NCBI GenBank assembly: GCA_964413535.1
Contig: CAYPTB010000040.1
Span: 1 to 64,000 of the forward strand
Source: CAYPTB01 sp964413535
GTDB lineage: Bacteria > Planctomycetota > UBA1135 > GCA-002686595
Direction: 5' to 3'
Length of the DNA stretch: 64,000 nucleotides
The notes beneath the pieces were generated by a model that had not been told where the DNA came from, did no database searches, and saw nothing but the letters and a program-made list of their open reading frames with translations. Below, piece after piece: positions 8,033 through 17,266 of this stretch (within the stretch, counting starts at the first letter, position 1; every line of letters begins with the position of its first letter). A program made the position numbers and the translations under genes.

Positions 8033-9475
8033 ATGGCAAGCTTTTTCGACAGCACCGAGCTCGTCGCAGTTCTTCGGGGCTTCAATCCCTGGTGGACCGG
8101 TCGCTCGGCTCCTCCACCCCCTTTCAGGCGCCTGGCATTCGAGGCTTGTCGGCGGCACCTTGCGAACCAAGACCTGCGCCGAGCGGTCCTCCTGTCAGGA
8201 CCGCGCCGAGTCGGCAAGACAACGATCCTCCAGCAACTCGCCTTCGATGCGGTCGGTGCGGGTCGCGACCCGCGCAGCGTCCTGTACCTGAGCCTCGACC
8301 ATCCGCTGCTGAAGCTGGTCGCGCTGCGCGAAATCCTCGCCCTCTACTACGAGCACGTTCACAGCGAAGGCGCGCCCGCGCTGCTGCTTCTCGACGAAGT
8401 ACAGTACGCGCGTGACTGGGAGATCGAAGTCAAGCTGCTCGTCGATCACTCGCCTGATCTGCGCATCGTCGCAACTGGCTCGGCGAGTGTGGTGCACCGA
8501 GAGAGGCTCGCAGAGAGCGGCGTCGGCCGGTGGATCACAGTTCCGGTTCCGACGCTCTCCTACTACGAGTTCGTGCACCTACGCGGTGAGACGGTGCCCG
8601 AGATCGACGCGAAGCTGACCCCAACTTCGCTGTTCCAGCGCGACGCCTCCTTCTGCAACGACCTCGTAGCGCGCCTGAGGCCGCTCTTGCCGCTCTTCCA
8701 GCGGTACCTGCTCGTGGGAGGCTTTCCAGAGACTGCGAAGCTGGACGATACATCGCTGTGCCAACGGCTCCTCCGCGAAGACGTCGTCGAACGAGTGCTG
8801 AAGCGCGATATGACGGCGCTCTTCGGCGTGCGTAACGTGGCGGACCTGGAGCGGCTGTTCATCTACCTGTGCCTGCACACTGGCGGAATCCTCGGTCACA
8901 AGACCGTCGCGGATGCGCTACAGGCGAAAACGGCAACGGTGTCGAACTATCTCGATCTCTTGGAGAAGGCCAATCTCGTCTACCGACTAGCGCCCGTCCG
9001 GACAGGGGGCAAGCAGGTCCTGAAAGCGCGTAACAAGTACTACCTCGTCGACGCCGCGCTGCGGAACGCGGTGCTTCTGCGCAGCGAGGATGTGCTGTCG
9101 AAGCCGGATGAGATGGGATTGATCGTCGAGACGACCGTGCTGCGTCACATCTACGCGTACACGTACCGCGACAGTCCACAGATCGTCTACTGGCGCGATC
9201 CTCAGACCGAGCGCGAGGTCGACATCATCGTGCGCAGTCCGGTCTACACGTTCCCCTTCGAGGTGAAGTACCGCGAGAACGCGTCGCTGGATCCCGGTGG
9301 AGGCCTGGTCACCTACTGCCAGATCGAAGGCATTCGCCGAGCTTTCCTAGTGACCAAGCGCGACGCGGACTTCGATGTGGTGAAACTCGACGGCCTCGAG
9401 ACGCTCTTCTTGCGCGTGCCCGCGCACGTCTTGTGCTACCTGCTCGGACAGGCCGAACGACTACTTTGGGAGTAG
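8033..9475 (+). CDS. AAA_14/DUF4143 ATPase with nuclease-like C-terminus
   Basis: 480-residue P-loop ATPase of the AAA_14-DUF4143 type common in prokaryotic accessory DNA. Walker A is GPRRVGKTT (residues 56-64) and Walker B is LLLLDEVQY (117-125), followed by a sensor-like VATGSAS. The C-terminal part has a winged-helix-like segment (KTATVSNYLDLLEKANLVYR), then the DUF4143 core YWRDPQTEREVDIIV...FPFEVKYRE, which resembles a PD-(D/E)xK nuclease site. The coding sequence looks lower in GC than its flanks and is preceded by an AT-rich leader; it sits alone between minus-strand housekeeping genes. Together these suggest acquisition. Role unknown. Confidence 0.88.
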   Translation: MASFFDSTELVAVLRGFNPWWTGRSAPPPPFRRLAFEACRRHLANQDLRRAVLLSGPRRVGKTTILQQLAFDAVGAGRDPRSVLYLSLDHPLLKLVALREILALYYEHVHSEGAPALLLLDEVQYARDWEIEVKLLVDHSPDLRIVATGSASVVHRERLAESGVGRWITVPVPTLSYYEFVHLRGETVPEIDAKLTPTSLFQRDASFCNDLVARLRPLLPLFQRYLLVGGFPETAKLDDTSLCQRLLREDVVERVLKRDMTALFGVRNVADLERLFIYLCLHTGGILGHKTVADALQAKTATVSNYLDLLEKANLVYRLAPVRTGGKQVLKARNKYYLVDAALRNAVLLRSEDVLSKPDEMGLIVETTVLRHIYAYTYRDSPQIVYWRDPQTEREVDIIVRSPVYTFPFEVKYRENASLDPGGGLVTYCQIEGIRRAFLVTKRDADFDVVKLDGLETLFLRVPAHVLCYLLGQAERLLWE

Positions 9476-9531
9476 CTGGGATTCACGGCGTATTGCTTCC
9501 ATTCGGGATACGTGTGGTCCCGCGCCGCTCG

Positions 9532-11382
9532 CTACCTCTGGGCCTCGAGCAGGCGGCGGGCCTCGGCGCGCGCCGTTTCGTGGCTCGAGCCGCCGCCGAT
9601 CATGTCGGCGACCTCGCGCACGCGGCGCTCGCCCTCGAGCTCCTCCACGGCCGTGCGCGAGCGGCCGGCCGCGACCTCCTTCGCGACCTTCAGGTGGCGG
9701 TCCGCCGCGGCGGCGATGGCCGGCAGGTGCGTGACGCACAGGACCTGATCGCCGCGCGCGAGCGCGCGCAGGTGCAGAGCGACCACGGGCGCGAGGTGTC
9801 CGCCGACGCCCGAGTCGATCTCGTCGAAGACGAGCGTGCGCGCACCGGACGTCGACTCCGCCGAGGCCTCCGCGGCGGCCCGCGAGAAGACGCTGCGCAA
9901 CGCCAGCATGACCCGTGCGGCCTCCCCGCCGGACGCGACGTGACGCAGCGGCTTCGAGGGCTCGCCGGGATTCGCGCCGAGCAGGAACTCGACCGCGTCG
10001 GCGCCGCGCGGACCGAAGCGCTCGAGATCGACTCCGCCGGAGTTCTCGCGCGCCTCGCCCTCGCCCATGCGTCCGGGCGCCTCGCCGCCGCCATCGGCGC
10101 CCGAGCGTCCCGGTATCTCGGCCGCGGCGCGCGCGACGGCGCTCTTGCGCGCGGCGAGCGCGACCTCGAAGCGCGCGGCGGGCATGCCGAGCTCCGCGAG
10201 CGCGCCTTGCACGGCGCGCCCCAGGCGCGGGCCGAGTTTCTTCCGCGCGCGCGTGAGCGCCCCCGCGCGGCGCTCGAGCTCGACACCGTGCGCGGCGACG
10301 CGCTGCGCGAGTCCCGCCACGCTCTCCTCCGCGCCCTCGAGCTCCGCGATGCGACCCCCGAGCTCGCCCGCGAGCCGCAGCAGCCCCGCTTCGTCCTCTC
10401 CGTACTTGCGCTCGAGCCGATCGAGCTCCGCCAAGCGCGCCTCGACCTCCTCCAGGCGCGCGGGATCGGCCTCGAGCCCGCTCGCGAAGGACACAATCGA
10501 CGCGCAGGCCTCCTCGAGGTGCGCGAGCGCCTCGCGCAGCTCCCCCGCGGGTCCCTCGAGCGCCCGCACCTCGCGCCAGCGCTCGAGCGCGCGCTCCGCG
10601 CCGCGCAACCGATCGAGCGCCGCGTCGTCCCCCTCCGACAGCGACTGCACCCAACCGCCGAGCTCGCGCGCGAGCTCCTCGGCGTTGCGCAGCAGCCCGC
10701 GCTCCGCCACGAGCGCCTCGCGCTCGCCCGCGGCGATCCCCGACTCACCGAGCTCGCTCGACTGGAAGCGCAGGTCGGCGAGCAAGTTCCGCCGCTCGCG
10801 CCGCGTCGCCTCGAGCCCTGCGAGCTCCTCGGCTGCGCGCCGCCACTCGCCGCGCGCCCGAGCGTACGCCGCGACCTCCGCCTCGAGCTCGCCCGTCGCG
10901 TCGAGCAGCCGCAGTTGCTCGTCGGGCTCGAACAGGAGCTGATCGTCGTTCTGCCCGTGGATCTCGAACAGCAGCGCCGCGAGCTCCGCCAGCGCGCGCT
11001 GCGCGACCGCGCGGTTGTCGACCGAGCAGCGCGAGCGCCCGTCGGCCCCGAGCGTCCGCGCGAGCACGAGCTCGCGCTCGCCACCCTCTTCCCAGTCCTC
11101 CAGGACCTCCGGCAAGTGCTCCGCGAGCCACTCCGAGACCCGCGCGGCGCTCGCCGCGTTCGCGAAGGCGAAGCGCCCCTCGACCGACGCGCGCTTCGCG
11201 CCCTCGCGCACCCACTCGCGCGGCCCCCCGCGCGGCCGCCCGCCCGCCAGCACCTCGAGCGCCGTGACGAGCAAGCTCTTGCCCGACCCCGTGGCGCCCG
11301 TGATCGCGTTCAAACCGCTCCCCATCGCGAGCGACAGCTCGTCGATCAGGGCGAAGTCGCGGATGGTGAGCTCGACGAGCAT
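9532..11382 (-). CDS. recN: DNA repair protein RecN
   Basis: SMC-like ATPase acting in recombinational repair of double-strand breaks. The 616-residue product (somewhat longer than the usual 550-560) has Walker A GATGSGKS at residues 29-36, a long Ala/Glu/Arg-rich coiled-coil centre with an EIHGQNDDQLL segment, the ABC signature VASGGEAARV and Walker B LVFDEIDSGVGG near the C-terminus. The ATG at 11382 is chosen because MLVELTIRDFALIDELSL is the canonical RecN start. It converges with the ATPase gene, 56 bases apart. Confidence 0.95.
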   Translation of the reverse strand: MLVELTIRDFALIDELSLAMGSGLNAITGATGSGKSLLVTALEVLAGGRPRGGPREWVREGAKRASVEGRFAFANAASAARVSEWLAEHLPEVLEDWEEGGERELVLARTLGADGRSRCSVDNRAVAQRALAELAALLFEIHGQNDDQLLFEPDEQLRLLDATGELEAEVAAYARARGEWRRAAEELAGLEATRRERRNLLADLRFQSSELGESGIAAGEREALVAERGLLRNAEELARELGGWVQSLSEGDDAALDRLRGAERALERWREVRALEGPAGELREALAHLEEACASIVSFASGLEADPARLEEVEARLAELDRLERKYGEDEAGLLRLAGELGGRIAELEGAEESVAGLAQRVAAHGVELERRAGALTRARKKLGPRLGRAVQGALAELGMPAARFEVALAARKSAVARAAAEIPGRSGADGGGEAPGRMGEGEARENSGGVDLERFGPRGADAVEFLLGANPGEPSKPLRHVASGGEAARVMLALRSVFSRAAAEASAESTSGARTLVFDEIDSGVGGHLAPVVALHLRALARGDQVLCVTHLPAIAAAADRHLKVAKEVAAGRSRTAVEELEGERRVREVADMIGGGSSHETARAEARRLLEAQR

Positions 11383-11888
11383 GGCGTGAACTTCGGGAGC
11401 CGGCGCCGCATCGGCCAAGGCGTCCTGCGTGCACCGCCCCGAGGCCTCAGGTTGACACCCGCCCGAGCCGCCTTCAACGGAGCGCCGCACACCTGCGTAG
11501 ACGACGGAACCCCCGCTCGGTCGCATGCTCTCCCGAGCGCAGGCGTGGGATTCGAGAGCGGGCGCCCCGGACCGGTCTTGCCCCTACCCCTGGCCAGGCA
11601 CGTTGCCTTGCACGACCCGCTTCACTTCATCCGTGAGGCGCAGCTCCAACTCGGGGAGGAAAAGATCGAGGAGCTTGCGCCAACCTCGTCTTTCGATCCT
11701 CCAAAACCAACGCCTCGCCCACGCCGAGTGACGCGCACGAAGTGCCAGCAAACCCGATGCAGTGGAGCGGTTCCGCCGCCAAGGAGCAACGCCTCCGGGA
11801 CCCGTCGGCGCCGAGCTCGAAGGCCTCGTCGAAGGAATCCCTCGGTGACGCCGAAGCCCAACCCGGTCGCTCCGAACCTGCGGCGTGC
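11383..11888. other. 506-bp intergenic stretch, no supported gene
   Basis: Lies between recN and the exported-protein gene on the same strand. One minus-strand frame ends near 11584 with a plausible-looking peptide (WRKLLDLFLPELELRLTDEV), but upstream of it the reading becomes an Arg-rich shadow of the neighbouring gene and no start or ribosome site is evident. It could be the eroded 3' end of a lost gene. No tRNA cloverleaf or clear terminator was recognised by eye. Confidence 0.4.
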
Positions 11889-12542
11889 TCAGCGCTCGCC
11901 GACGTTGCAGGCCTCGCGCAGCTTCGAGAGCTCGCGCGCGACGTGCGCCGGCAGCAGCGGCACCCGCGCGGCGCGCTCGAGCTCGCTCGCCGCCAACTGC
12001 GGGCGGCCTTCCGCGAGCAACTCGAGCCCGCGCACCGCGTGCAGGATCGTCCCCTCCCCGACGCGCTCGGGCAGGAGCTCCGCTTCGAGCACCTCGATCC
12101 ACGGCTCGTCGAGGAAGACCTCGCACACGCGCGCGCGCACCCGGAAGCGCTCGTAGCGCGCCGCCGTCGCGAGCCGCCCCTCCGCCTCCGTGCCGCGCCG
12201 CACGAAGAGCCGCGGCGCGACGTCGTCGAAGTCCTCGTGCCGCCACAGGAACCCCTCGTCGCTCCAGGCCCGGAAGCCGCGGTAGAGCTTCTCCGAGAAG
12301 CGCGTCAACCACGGGTTCCAATGCTCGACCTGCGACTCGATCTGCAGCGTGAAACGCACCTCGCGCCCGAGCCACTGACCGCGCGCGGCCCGCACTGCGG
12401 AGAGCGCGACCTCGGGCGGCTCGATCGCGCCCGCCGTCGTCGACCCTCGGAGATCCGCCTGCACGAGCTCGCTCCCGCGGCTCGGCGCCGGCGACGAACC
12501 CGAAGCCTGAAGGAATAAGGAGAGAGCGACCGTCAGGAACAC
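11889..12542 (-). CDS. Exported protein of unknown function
   Basis: 217 residues starting at a GTG (12540-12542) with an N-terminal hydrophobic export segment (FLTVALSLFLQASG). The mature part has a beta-rich Trp-containing centre (WNPWLTRFSEKLYRGF) and a helical C-terminus ending KLREACNVGER. No known catalytic motif is seen. The start is four bases after the nagA stop, so it is probably co-transcribed with nagA, although nothing in the sequence ties it to amino-sugar metabolism. Confidence 0.7.
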   Translation of the reverse strand: MFLTVALSLFLQASGSSPAPSRGSELVQADLRGSTTAGAIEPPEVALSAVRAARGQWLGREVRFTLQIESQVEHWNPWLTRFSEKLYRGFRAWSDEGFLWRHEDFDDVAPRLFVRRGTEAEGRLATAARYERFRVRARVCEVFLDEPWIEVLEAELLPERVGEGTILHAVRGLELLAEGRPQLAASELERAARVPLLPAHVARELSKLREACNVGER

Positions 12543-12546
12543 GCCC

Positions 12547-13788
12547 CTACCTATCGGCGCCTTCGGAATCGGGCACGAGCCGCCGCCCCCCGATCCACAC
12601 CTCCAGGAGCTCCAGATCCGGCCCCAGCACGATGAAATCCGCCCGCGCGCCCGGCACGAGCCGCCCGATCTCGTTCTCCATCCCGAGCGCCCGAGCCGGT
12701 GCCTCCGACGCCATCGTCAACGCCTCCTCCAGCGTCACGACCCCCGCCCGCACGAGCTTGCGCACCGCGTCGAGCTGCGAGGTCGCCGAACCGGCCAGCG
12801 CCTCCCCCCCCGGCGTCTCCCAATACGCCGCCCCATCGCGCACCCGATGCTCGCGCCCGCGCCAGTGGAACACGTCGCACCCCGTGCCCGCGCCCGGCAG
12901 CGCATCGCTCACGAGGCACAGCGCCTTCGGCCCGAGCGCGCGCAGCGCAAGCTCGATCGCCTCCGCCCCGACGTGCGCGAGGTCGCCGATGATTTCCGCG
13001 TAGGAGACGCCACCGGTGAGGGCGAAGCCCGCGAGGCCCGCGTCGCGGTGATGGAAGCGCGGCATGGCGTTGTAGAGGTGCGTGGCGCCGAGGCGCTCGG
13101 GGCGGTCGCTCGGTGCGTTCTTCGCGCGCACGCTCCGCACTGCCTCGCCCGCCTCGCGCGTCGTTGCGCGGCTGTGACCGAGCGAAGGCACGATCCCGCA
13201 GCGCACGAGCTCGTCGATCAACTCGCGCGCGCCCGCGAGCTCGGGCGCAATCGTCATCGTGCGAATCCCGCGGCCGTCTCCGGTCGCGGGCCCGAGGATC
13301 GCGCGAAGGGCAGCGAGGGACGGCATCGCGAGGGCTTCACGCGGAAGCGCACCGGCAGACTCGGGGTTCACGAAGGGTCCTTCGAGGTGCAGGCCGAGAA
13401 CGCGTGCTCCCTGTACGCTCGTGAGGGCCGAACCGCCGCTCCATATGCTCGCGGCACAGCGACCCAGCGCCGGGGCGGGTTCGGGAAACAGCGTCGGCTG
13501 GAACGCCGTTGTTCCCCCGGCCGCGAGCGCCCAGGCCATGCCAGCAACGTCGTCGATTGCGTCGCTTCCGCCGAACCCGTGCACGTGCAAGTCGATGAGC
13601 CCGGGCGCGACGATGGACTGTTCCTTTCCCTCGGTCCCTCGACCTTGTTGATCGAGCTCCACGGCCGCGACGCATCCGCTCAAGATGACTAGTCGCCCGG
13701 GACAAAGCGCGCCGTCGACCAAAATCAGGCCACGAGTCACGTTTGCGCCGACGGGCTGCTTCGACTTGGCTGGACGCTCAGCGTTCAA
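12547..13788 (-). CDS. nagA: N-acetylglucosamine-6-phosphate deacetylase
   Basis: Amidohydrolase that deacetylates GlcNAc-6-phosphate in amino-sugar and cell-wall recycling. Diagnostic motifs in order: APGLIDLHVHG (metal site, about 62-71), GLHLEGPFVNPE, SLGHSRAT, ATHLYNAM and LVSDALPGAG. The longest reading starts at TTG (13788), giving 413 residues. A GTG at 13740 (MTRGLILVDG in frame) matches the usual family N-terminus better and would give 397; neither has a convincing ribosome site. The next gene begins four bases after its stop. Confidence 0.92.
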   Translation of the reverse strand: MNAERPAKSKQPVGANVTRGLILVDGALCPGRLVILSGCVAAVELDQQGRGTEGKEQSIVAPGLIDLHVHGFGGSDAIDDVAGMAWALAAGGTTAFQPTLFPEPAPALGRCAASIWSGGSALTSVQGARVLGLHLEGPFVNPESAGALPREALAMPSLAALRAILGPATGDGRGIRTMTIAPELAGARELIDELVRCGIVPSLGHSRATTREAGEAVRSVRAKNAPSDRPERLGATHLYNAMPRFHHRDAGLAGFALTGGVSYAEIIGDLAHVGAEAIELALRALGPKALCLVSDALPGAGTGCDVFHWRGREHRVRDGAAYWETPGGEALAGSATSQLDAVRKLVRAGVVTLEEALTMASEAPARALGMENEIGRLVPGARADFIVLGPDLELLEVWIGGRRLVPDSEGADR

Positions 13789-14040
13789 TTAGGAAGGGAG
13801 ATCGCCTGTCGAGGACCCGCCGAGTCTCGATTGGGAGAAACGGCCGACGTGTCAAGCTCAAGTCGTACAGCAGACTACCGGTCACGTGAAGGGCACCCAC
13901 CCTCCGCTTCCTGCGGGATAGCCCGCCCGGACCGATGACGCTGCCCGCCGAGGTCGTGAGCACCCCCGAGGCGATCCCTTCGAGAAGGGGCTTCGAAGGG
14001 AATGTCGAGGGCGCGACCGCGGGCGCGGGAGCCCCCGGGC

Positions 14041-14613
14041 TCACTCCCGCCCGCGCTCCAGGAACCACAGCGTGCTCGTGCCGTAGTCGCGCGAGGACGC
14101 GTCGAAGGTCTTCACCTCGACCGGGCGCACGGTGCGGCGCGGGGCGTGGAAGACGATGAGGCCGTCCGGCGCGAGCGCCTTCTCGCCGACCTCCGCCAGG
14201 GCGCGCACGAGGTCGGTGCGCTGGCCGCCCTCGCGCAGCATGGCGTAGGGCGGGTCGAAGAAGACGAGGTCGAAGGGCCCGTCGCCGGGCGCGCGCCAGG
14301 TTGGGGCGCGCAGGGCGTCGGCGACGGCGACCGTGGCGCGTTCCTCGAGGCCGAGCGTGCGCACGTTCTCCTCGATGACCTTCGCGGAGCGGCGGTCGCG
14401 CTCGATGAGGCGCGCGGAGGAGGCGCCGCGGGAGAGGGCCTCGAGGCCCAGGCTGCCGGAGCCGGCGAAGAGGTCGAGCACGCGGGCTTCCGCGAGGCGC
14501 GGCTCGAGGATCGAGAACAGGGCCTCGCGCACGCGGTCGAGCATGGGGCGGGTGCCCTGGCCGGGCGGGGCCTGGATGCGGCGGCCGCGGTGCTCTCCGG
14601 CGATGATGCGCAC
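14041..14613 (-). CDS. rsmD: 16S rRNA (guanine966-N2)-methyltransferase RsmD
   Basis: SAM-dependent methylation of G966 of 16S rRNA. The 190-residue product has the family start MRIIAGEHRGRRIQAPPG, the SAM-binding segment VLDLFAGSGSLGLEALSRGA and the catalytic DPPY motif (FDLVFFDPPYAM). Length is normal. It is divergent from the glutamine synthetase gene across a 284-base gap in which no feature was recognised. Confidence 0.95.
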   Translation of the reverse strand: MRIIAGEHRGRRIQAPPGQGTRPMLDRVREALFSILEPRLAEARVLDLFAGSGSLGLEALSRGASSARLIERDRRSAKVIEENVRTLGLEERATVAVADALRAPTWRAPGDGPFDLVFFDPPYAMLREGGQRTDLVRALAEVGEKALAPDGLIVFHAPRRTVRPVEVKTFDASSRDYGTSTLWFLERGRE

Positions 14614-14884
14614 GGGGGCGAGGGTACGCGAGGGCGCGGGAGACCGCGAATGCGGGCGCTATCGGCCGGGTCGACCGCGAAGCCGCTCGAGACGCCTCGC
14701 GGCGGCGAGGGGCGGTGATGCCGCGGCGCCGGCCGGTGGCTCGCGCTCGGGTGGGCTCCGCCGCAAAGCGCGGCGGGCCGAAGGTCTGCGCGCGAAGAGC
14801 GGCGCGACGATGGCAGGCGGGGGCGGGCAGCCCTACCTTTCACGCCTTCGCCGATCCGAAGATCGGCTCGGCCGCCCTTCCTCC

Positions 14885-14900
14885 GGAGGAACTCGTCTTG
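14885..14900 (+). promoter_or_regulatory. Ribosome-binding site fixing a TTG start for glutamine synthetase
   Basis: GGAGGA at 14885-14890 lies seven bases before a TTG at 14898-14900. The in-frame ATG further upstream (14715) would add 61 Arg-rich residues with no family counterpart, so this site decides the start. Confidence 0.75.
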
Positions 14901-17084
14901 TCCGCTCACGCGCGCCTCGCAGCCATCCAGCACATCGCGAAGAAGTCGCCCCTCGCTCTCGACCTCGCGCAGCGCCGGCCGCTGCCCGAGATGTTCGCGG
15001 CCGACGTGTTCGGCCTGAAGCAGATGCGAGCGCGTTTGCCCGACAACGCCTATCGCGCGCTCGAGTCGTGCATGGAGCAGGGGCAGGAGCTCGATCCGGC
15101 GCTCGCCGACCAAGTCGGGAACGCGATGAAGGAGTGGGCGGTGGAGCGCGGCGCGACGCACTTCACGCACTGGTTCCAGCCGATGACCGGCTCGACGGCG
15201 GAGAAGCACGACAGCTTCGCGAACCTCGAGGGCGGGCGCATGGTCATGGAGCTGTCCGGCAAGGCGCTCATCAAGGGCGAGCCGGACGCTTCGTCGTTCC
15301 CGAGCGGCGGGTTGCGCGCGACGTTCGAGGCGCGCGGGTACACGGCCTGGGATCCGACGTCGCCGGCGTTCATCCGCGAGACGGCGAGCGGCGCGACCTT
15401 GTGCATCCCGACGGCGTTCTGCTCGTGGACGGGCGAGGCGTTGGACGAGAAGACGCCCTTGTTGCGCAGCACCGAGGCGCTCGATCGCGAGGCGCTGCGG
15501 CTCCTGCGCGAGCTCGGCGAGACGGAGATCGGGTACGTGTACCCGACGCTCGGCTGCGAGCAGGAGTACTTCCTCGTCGACCGGGATTTCTATCTCCTGC
15601 GGCCCGACCTGATCTCCACCGGGCGCACGCTGTTCGGCGCGAAGCCGCCGAAGGGCCAGGAGCTCGAGGACCACTACTTCGGCGCGATCGCGCCGAGAGT
15701 CTTGTCCTTCATGCAGGAGGTCGAGTCGGAGCTGTGGCAGCTCGGCGTGCCGGTCAAGACGCGCCACAACGAGGTGGCGCCCTCGCAGTACGAGCTCGCG
15801 CCGATCTTCGAGCGCACGACGGTCGCCTCCGACCACAACATGCTGTGCATGGAGGTGCTGAAGCAGGTCGCGCTGAAGCACGGGTTCCAGTGCCTGCTGC
15901 ACGAGAAGCCGTTCGCGGGCATCAACGGGAGCGGCAAGCACAACAACTGGTCGCTCTCGACCGACACGGGCGAGAACCTGCTCGAGCCGGGCACGTCGCC
16001 GGCGGAGAACATGCGCTTCATCGTGTTCCTCGCGGCGGTGGTGCGCTCGATCGACCTGCACGCCGATCTGCTGCGCGCCACGATCGCGCACGCGGGGAAC
16101 GACCATCGCCTGGGCGCCAACGAGGCGCCGCCGGCGATCATCTCGATCTACCTGGGCGAACAGCTCACCGAGGTCGTGGAGGAGTTGATCGCGGGCAACT
16201 CGGGCCGTTCCGGCAAGGATCGCAGGGACCAGATGCGGCTCGGCGTCGGCGTGCTGCCGCCGCTGCCGCGCGACGCGACGGACCGCAACCGCACCTCACC
16301 GTTCGCGTTCACGGGCAACAAGTTCGAGTTCCGCGCCGTCGGGTCGAGCCAAGCGCCGGCCAAGCCGAACGCGATCCTGAACACGATCGTGGCGGATTCG
16401 CTGGCGCACCTCTCGGCGCGCATCGCGGAGCTCAAGACGGCGAAGAGCCTCGAGGCCGCGGTGACGGAGGTCGTCGTCGACACGCTCAAGCGCCACCAGC
16501 GCGTGATCTTCAACGGCAACGGCTACTCGGCCGAGTGGCACGCGGAGGCAGAGCGCCGCGGGCTCCCGAACTTCAAGAACGCGGTCGACGCGATCGGCAA
16601 CTTCTGCGCGCGCAAGAACGTGGACATGTTCGAGCGCTTCGGCGTGCTCACGAGCAAGGAAGCCGAGTCGCGCATGAACATCATGTACGAGAGCTACAGC
16701 AAGGCGATCGCGATCGAGGGCCAGAGCGCGCTGTCGGTGGCGCGCACGATGATCCGGCCCGCGGCGCAGCGCCACCAGACGGCCGTGGCGCAGAGCGTCG
16801 CGGCGGCGAAGGCGGCCGGACAGAAGGTCGACGCGCAGGAGAAGCGCCTGGGCGTGCTCGTCGCGCGCATCGAGACGCTCGTCCACGGCATCGACGACCT
16901 GAACGCCCAGTTCGAGCACGCCGAGCACCACGCCGGCAGCCCGGCCGATCACGCGCGCACCTACCGCGACCGGTTGGTGGGCTCGATCGCCAAGTTGCGC
17001 GAGACGGTCGACCAGCTCGAGACGATGGTCGACGACGAGCTCTGGCCGCTCCCGAAGTACCGCGAGATGCTCTTCCTTCAATAG
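14898..17084 (+). CDS. glnN: Glutamine synthetase type III
   Basis: Condenses ammonium and glutamate to glutamine with ATP. The 728-residue length fits the large type III family (about 700-730). Typical motifs are THWFQPMTG, the catalytic-core CEQEYFLVD, ARHNEVAPSQYE-like KTRHNEVAPSQYELAP, and NGSGKHNNWS at residues 343-352. The C-terminus is the long helical type III tail. The TTG start is set by an SD sequence. The gene stands alone; no ntr-type regulatory sequence was recognised upstream. Confidence 0.95.
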   Translation: MSAHARLAAIQHIAKKSPLALDLAQRRPLPEMFAADVFGLKQMRARLPDNAYRALESCMEQGQELDPALADQVGNAMKEWAVERGATHFTHWFQPMTGSTAEKHDSFANLEGGRMVMELSGKALIKGEPDASSFPSGGLRATFEARGYTAWDPTSPAFIRETASGATLCIPTAFCSWTGEALDEKTPLLRSTEALDREALRLLRELGETEIGYVYPTLGCEQEYFLVDRDFYLLRPDLISTGRTLFGAKPPKGQELEDHYFGAIAPRVLSFMQEVESELWQLGVPVKTRHNEVAPSQYELAPIFERTTVASDHNMLCMEVLKQVALKHGFQCLLHEKPFAGINGSGKHNNWSLSTDTGENLLEPGTSPAENMRFIVFLAAVVRSIDLHADLLRATIAHAGNDHRLGANEAPPAIISIYLGEQLTEVVEELIAGNSGRSGKDRRDQMRLGVGVLPPLPRDATDRNRTSPFAFTGNKFEFRAVGSSQAPAKPNAILNTIVADSLAHLSARIAELKTAKSLEAAVTEVVVDTLKRHQRVIFNGNGYSAEWHAEAERRGLPNFKNAVDAIGNFCARKNVDMFERFGVLTSKEAESRMNIMYESYSKAIAIEGQSALSVARTMIRPAAQRHQTAVAQSVAAAKAAGQKVDAQEKRLGVLVARIETLVHGIDDLNAQFEHAEHHAGSPADHARTYRDRLVGSIAKLRETVDQLETMVDDELWPLPKYREMLFLQ

Positions 17085-17251
17085 GAGGTCGGGACGAGCG
17101 GGAGCGCCGCCTCCACTTGAACGAACATTCGAGTGGAGTAGAGTCCGCGACCTCCCTCCGGGAGGAGGGCGGCTCGAATCGGGAGAGGCAGGATGCGCCA
17201 ACCGTTGCAAGCGATCGCGGCCGGCCAGAGCTGCGCGGAGAAGCTCGACGT

Positions 17252-17266
17252 GGAGGAGTCGACTTG
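17252..17266 (+). promoter_or_regulatory. Ribosome-binding site fixing a TTG start for arsM
   Basis: GGAGGAG at 17252-17258 is followed five bases later by TTG (17264-17266). Homology to arsenosugar-type ArsM begins about ten residues later. The frame is open far upstream, but that reading is only a shadow of glutamine synthetase. Confidence 0.8.

Noticed and set aside
11540..11570. Possible tRNA T-arm (ATTCGAG-like) near 11550
   Set aside because: The flanking bases do not pair as a T-stem and no acceptor or anticodon arms could be folded by eye.
9433..12156. A 907-codon plus-strand open frame opposite recN
   Set aside because: Antisense of an unmistakable RecN; low complexity, no start signal.
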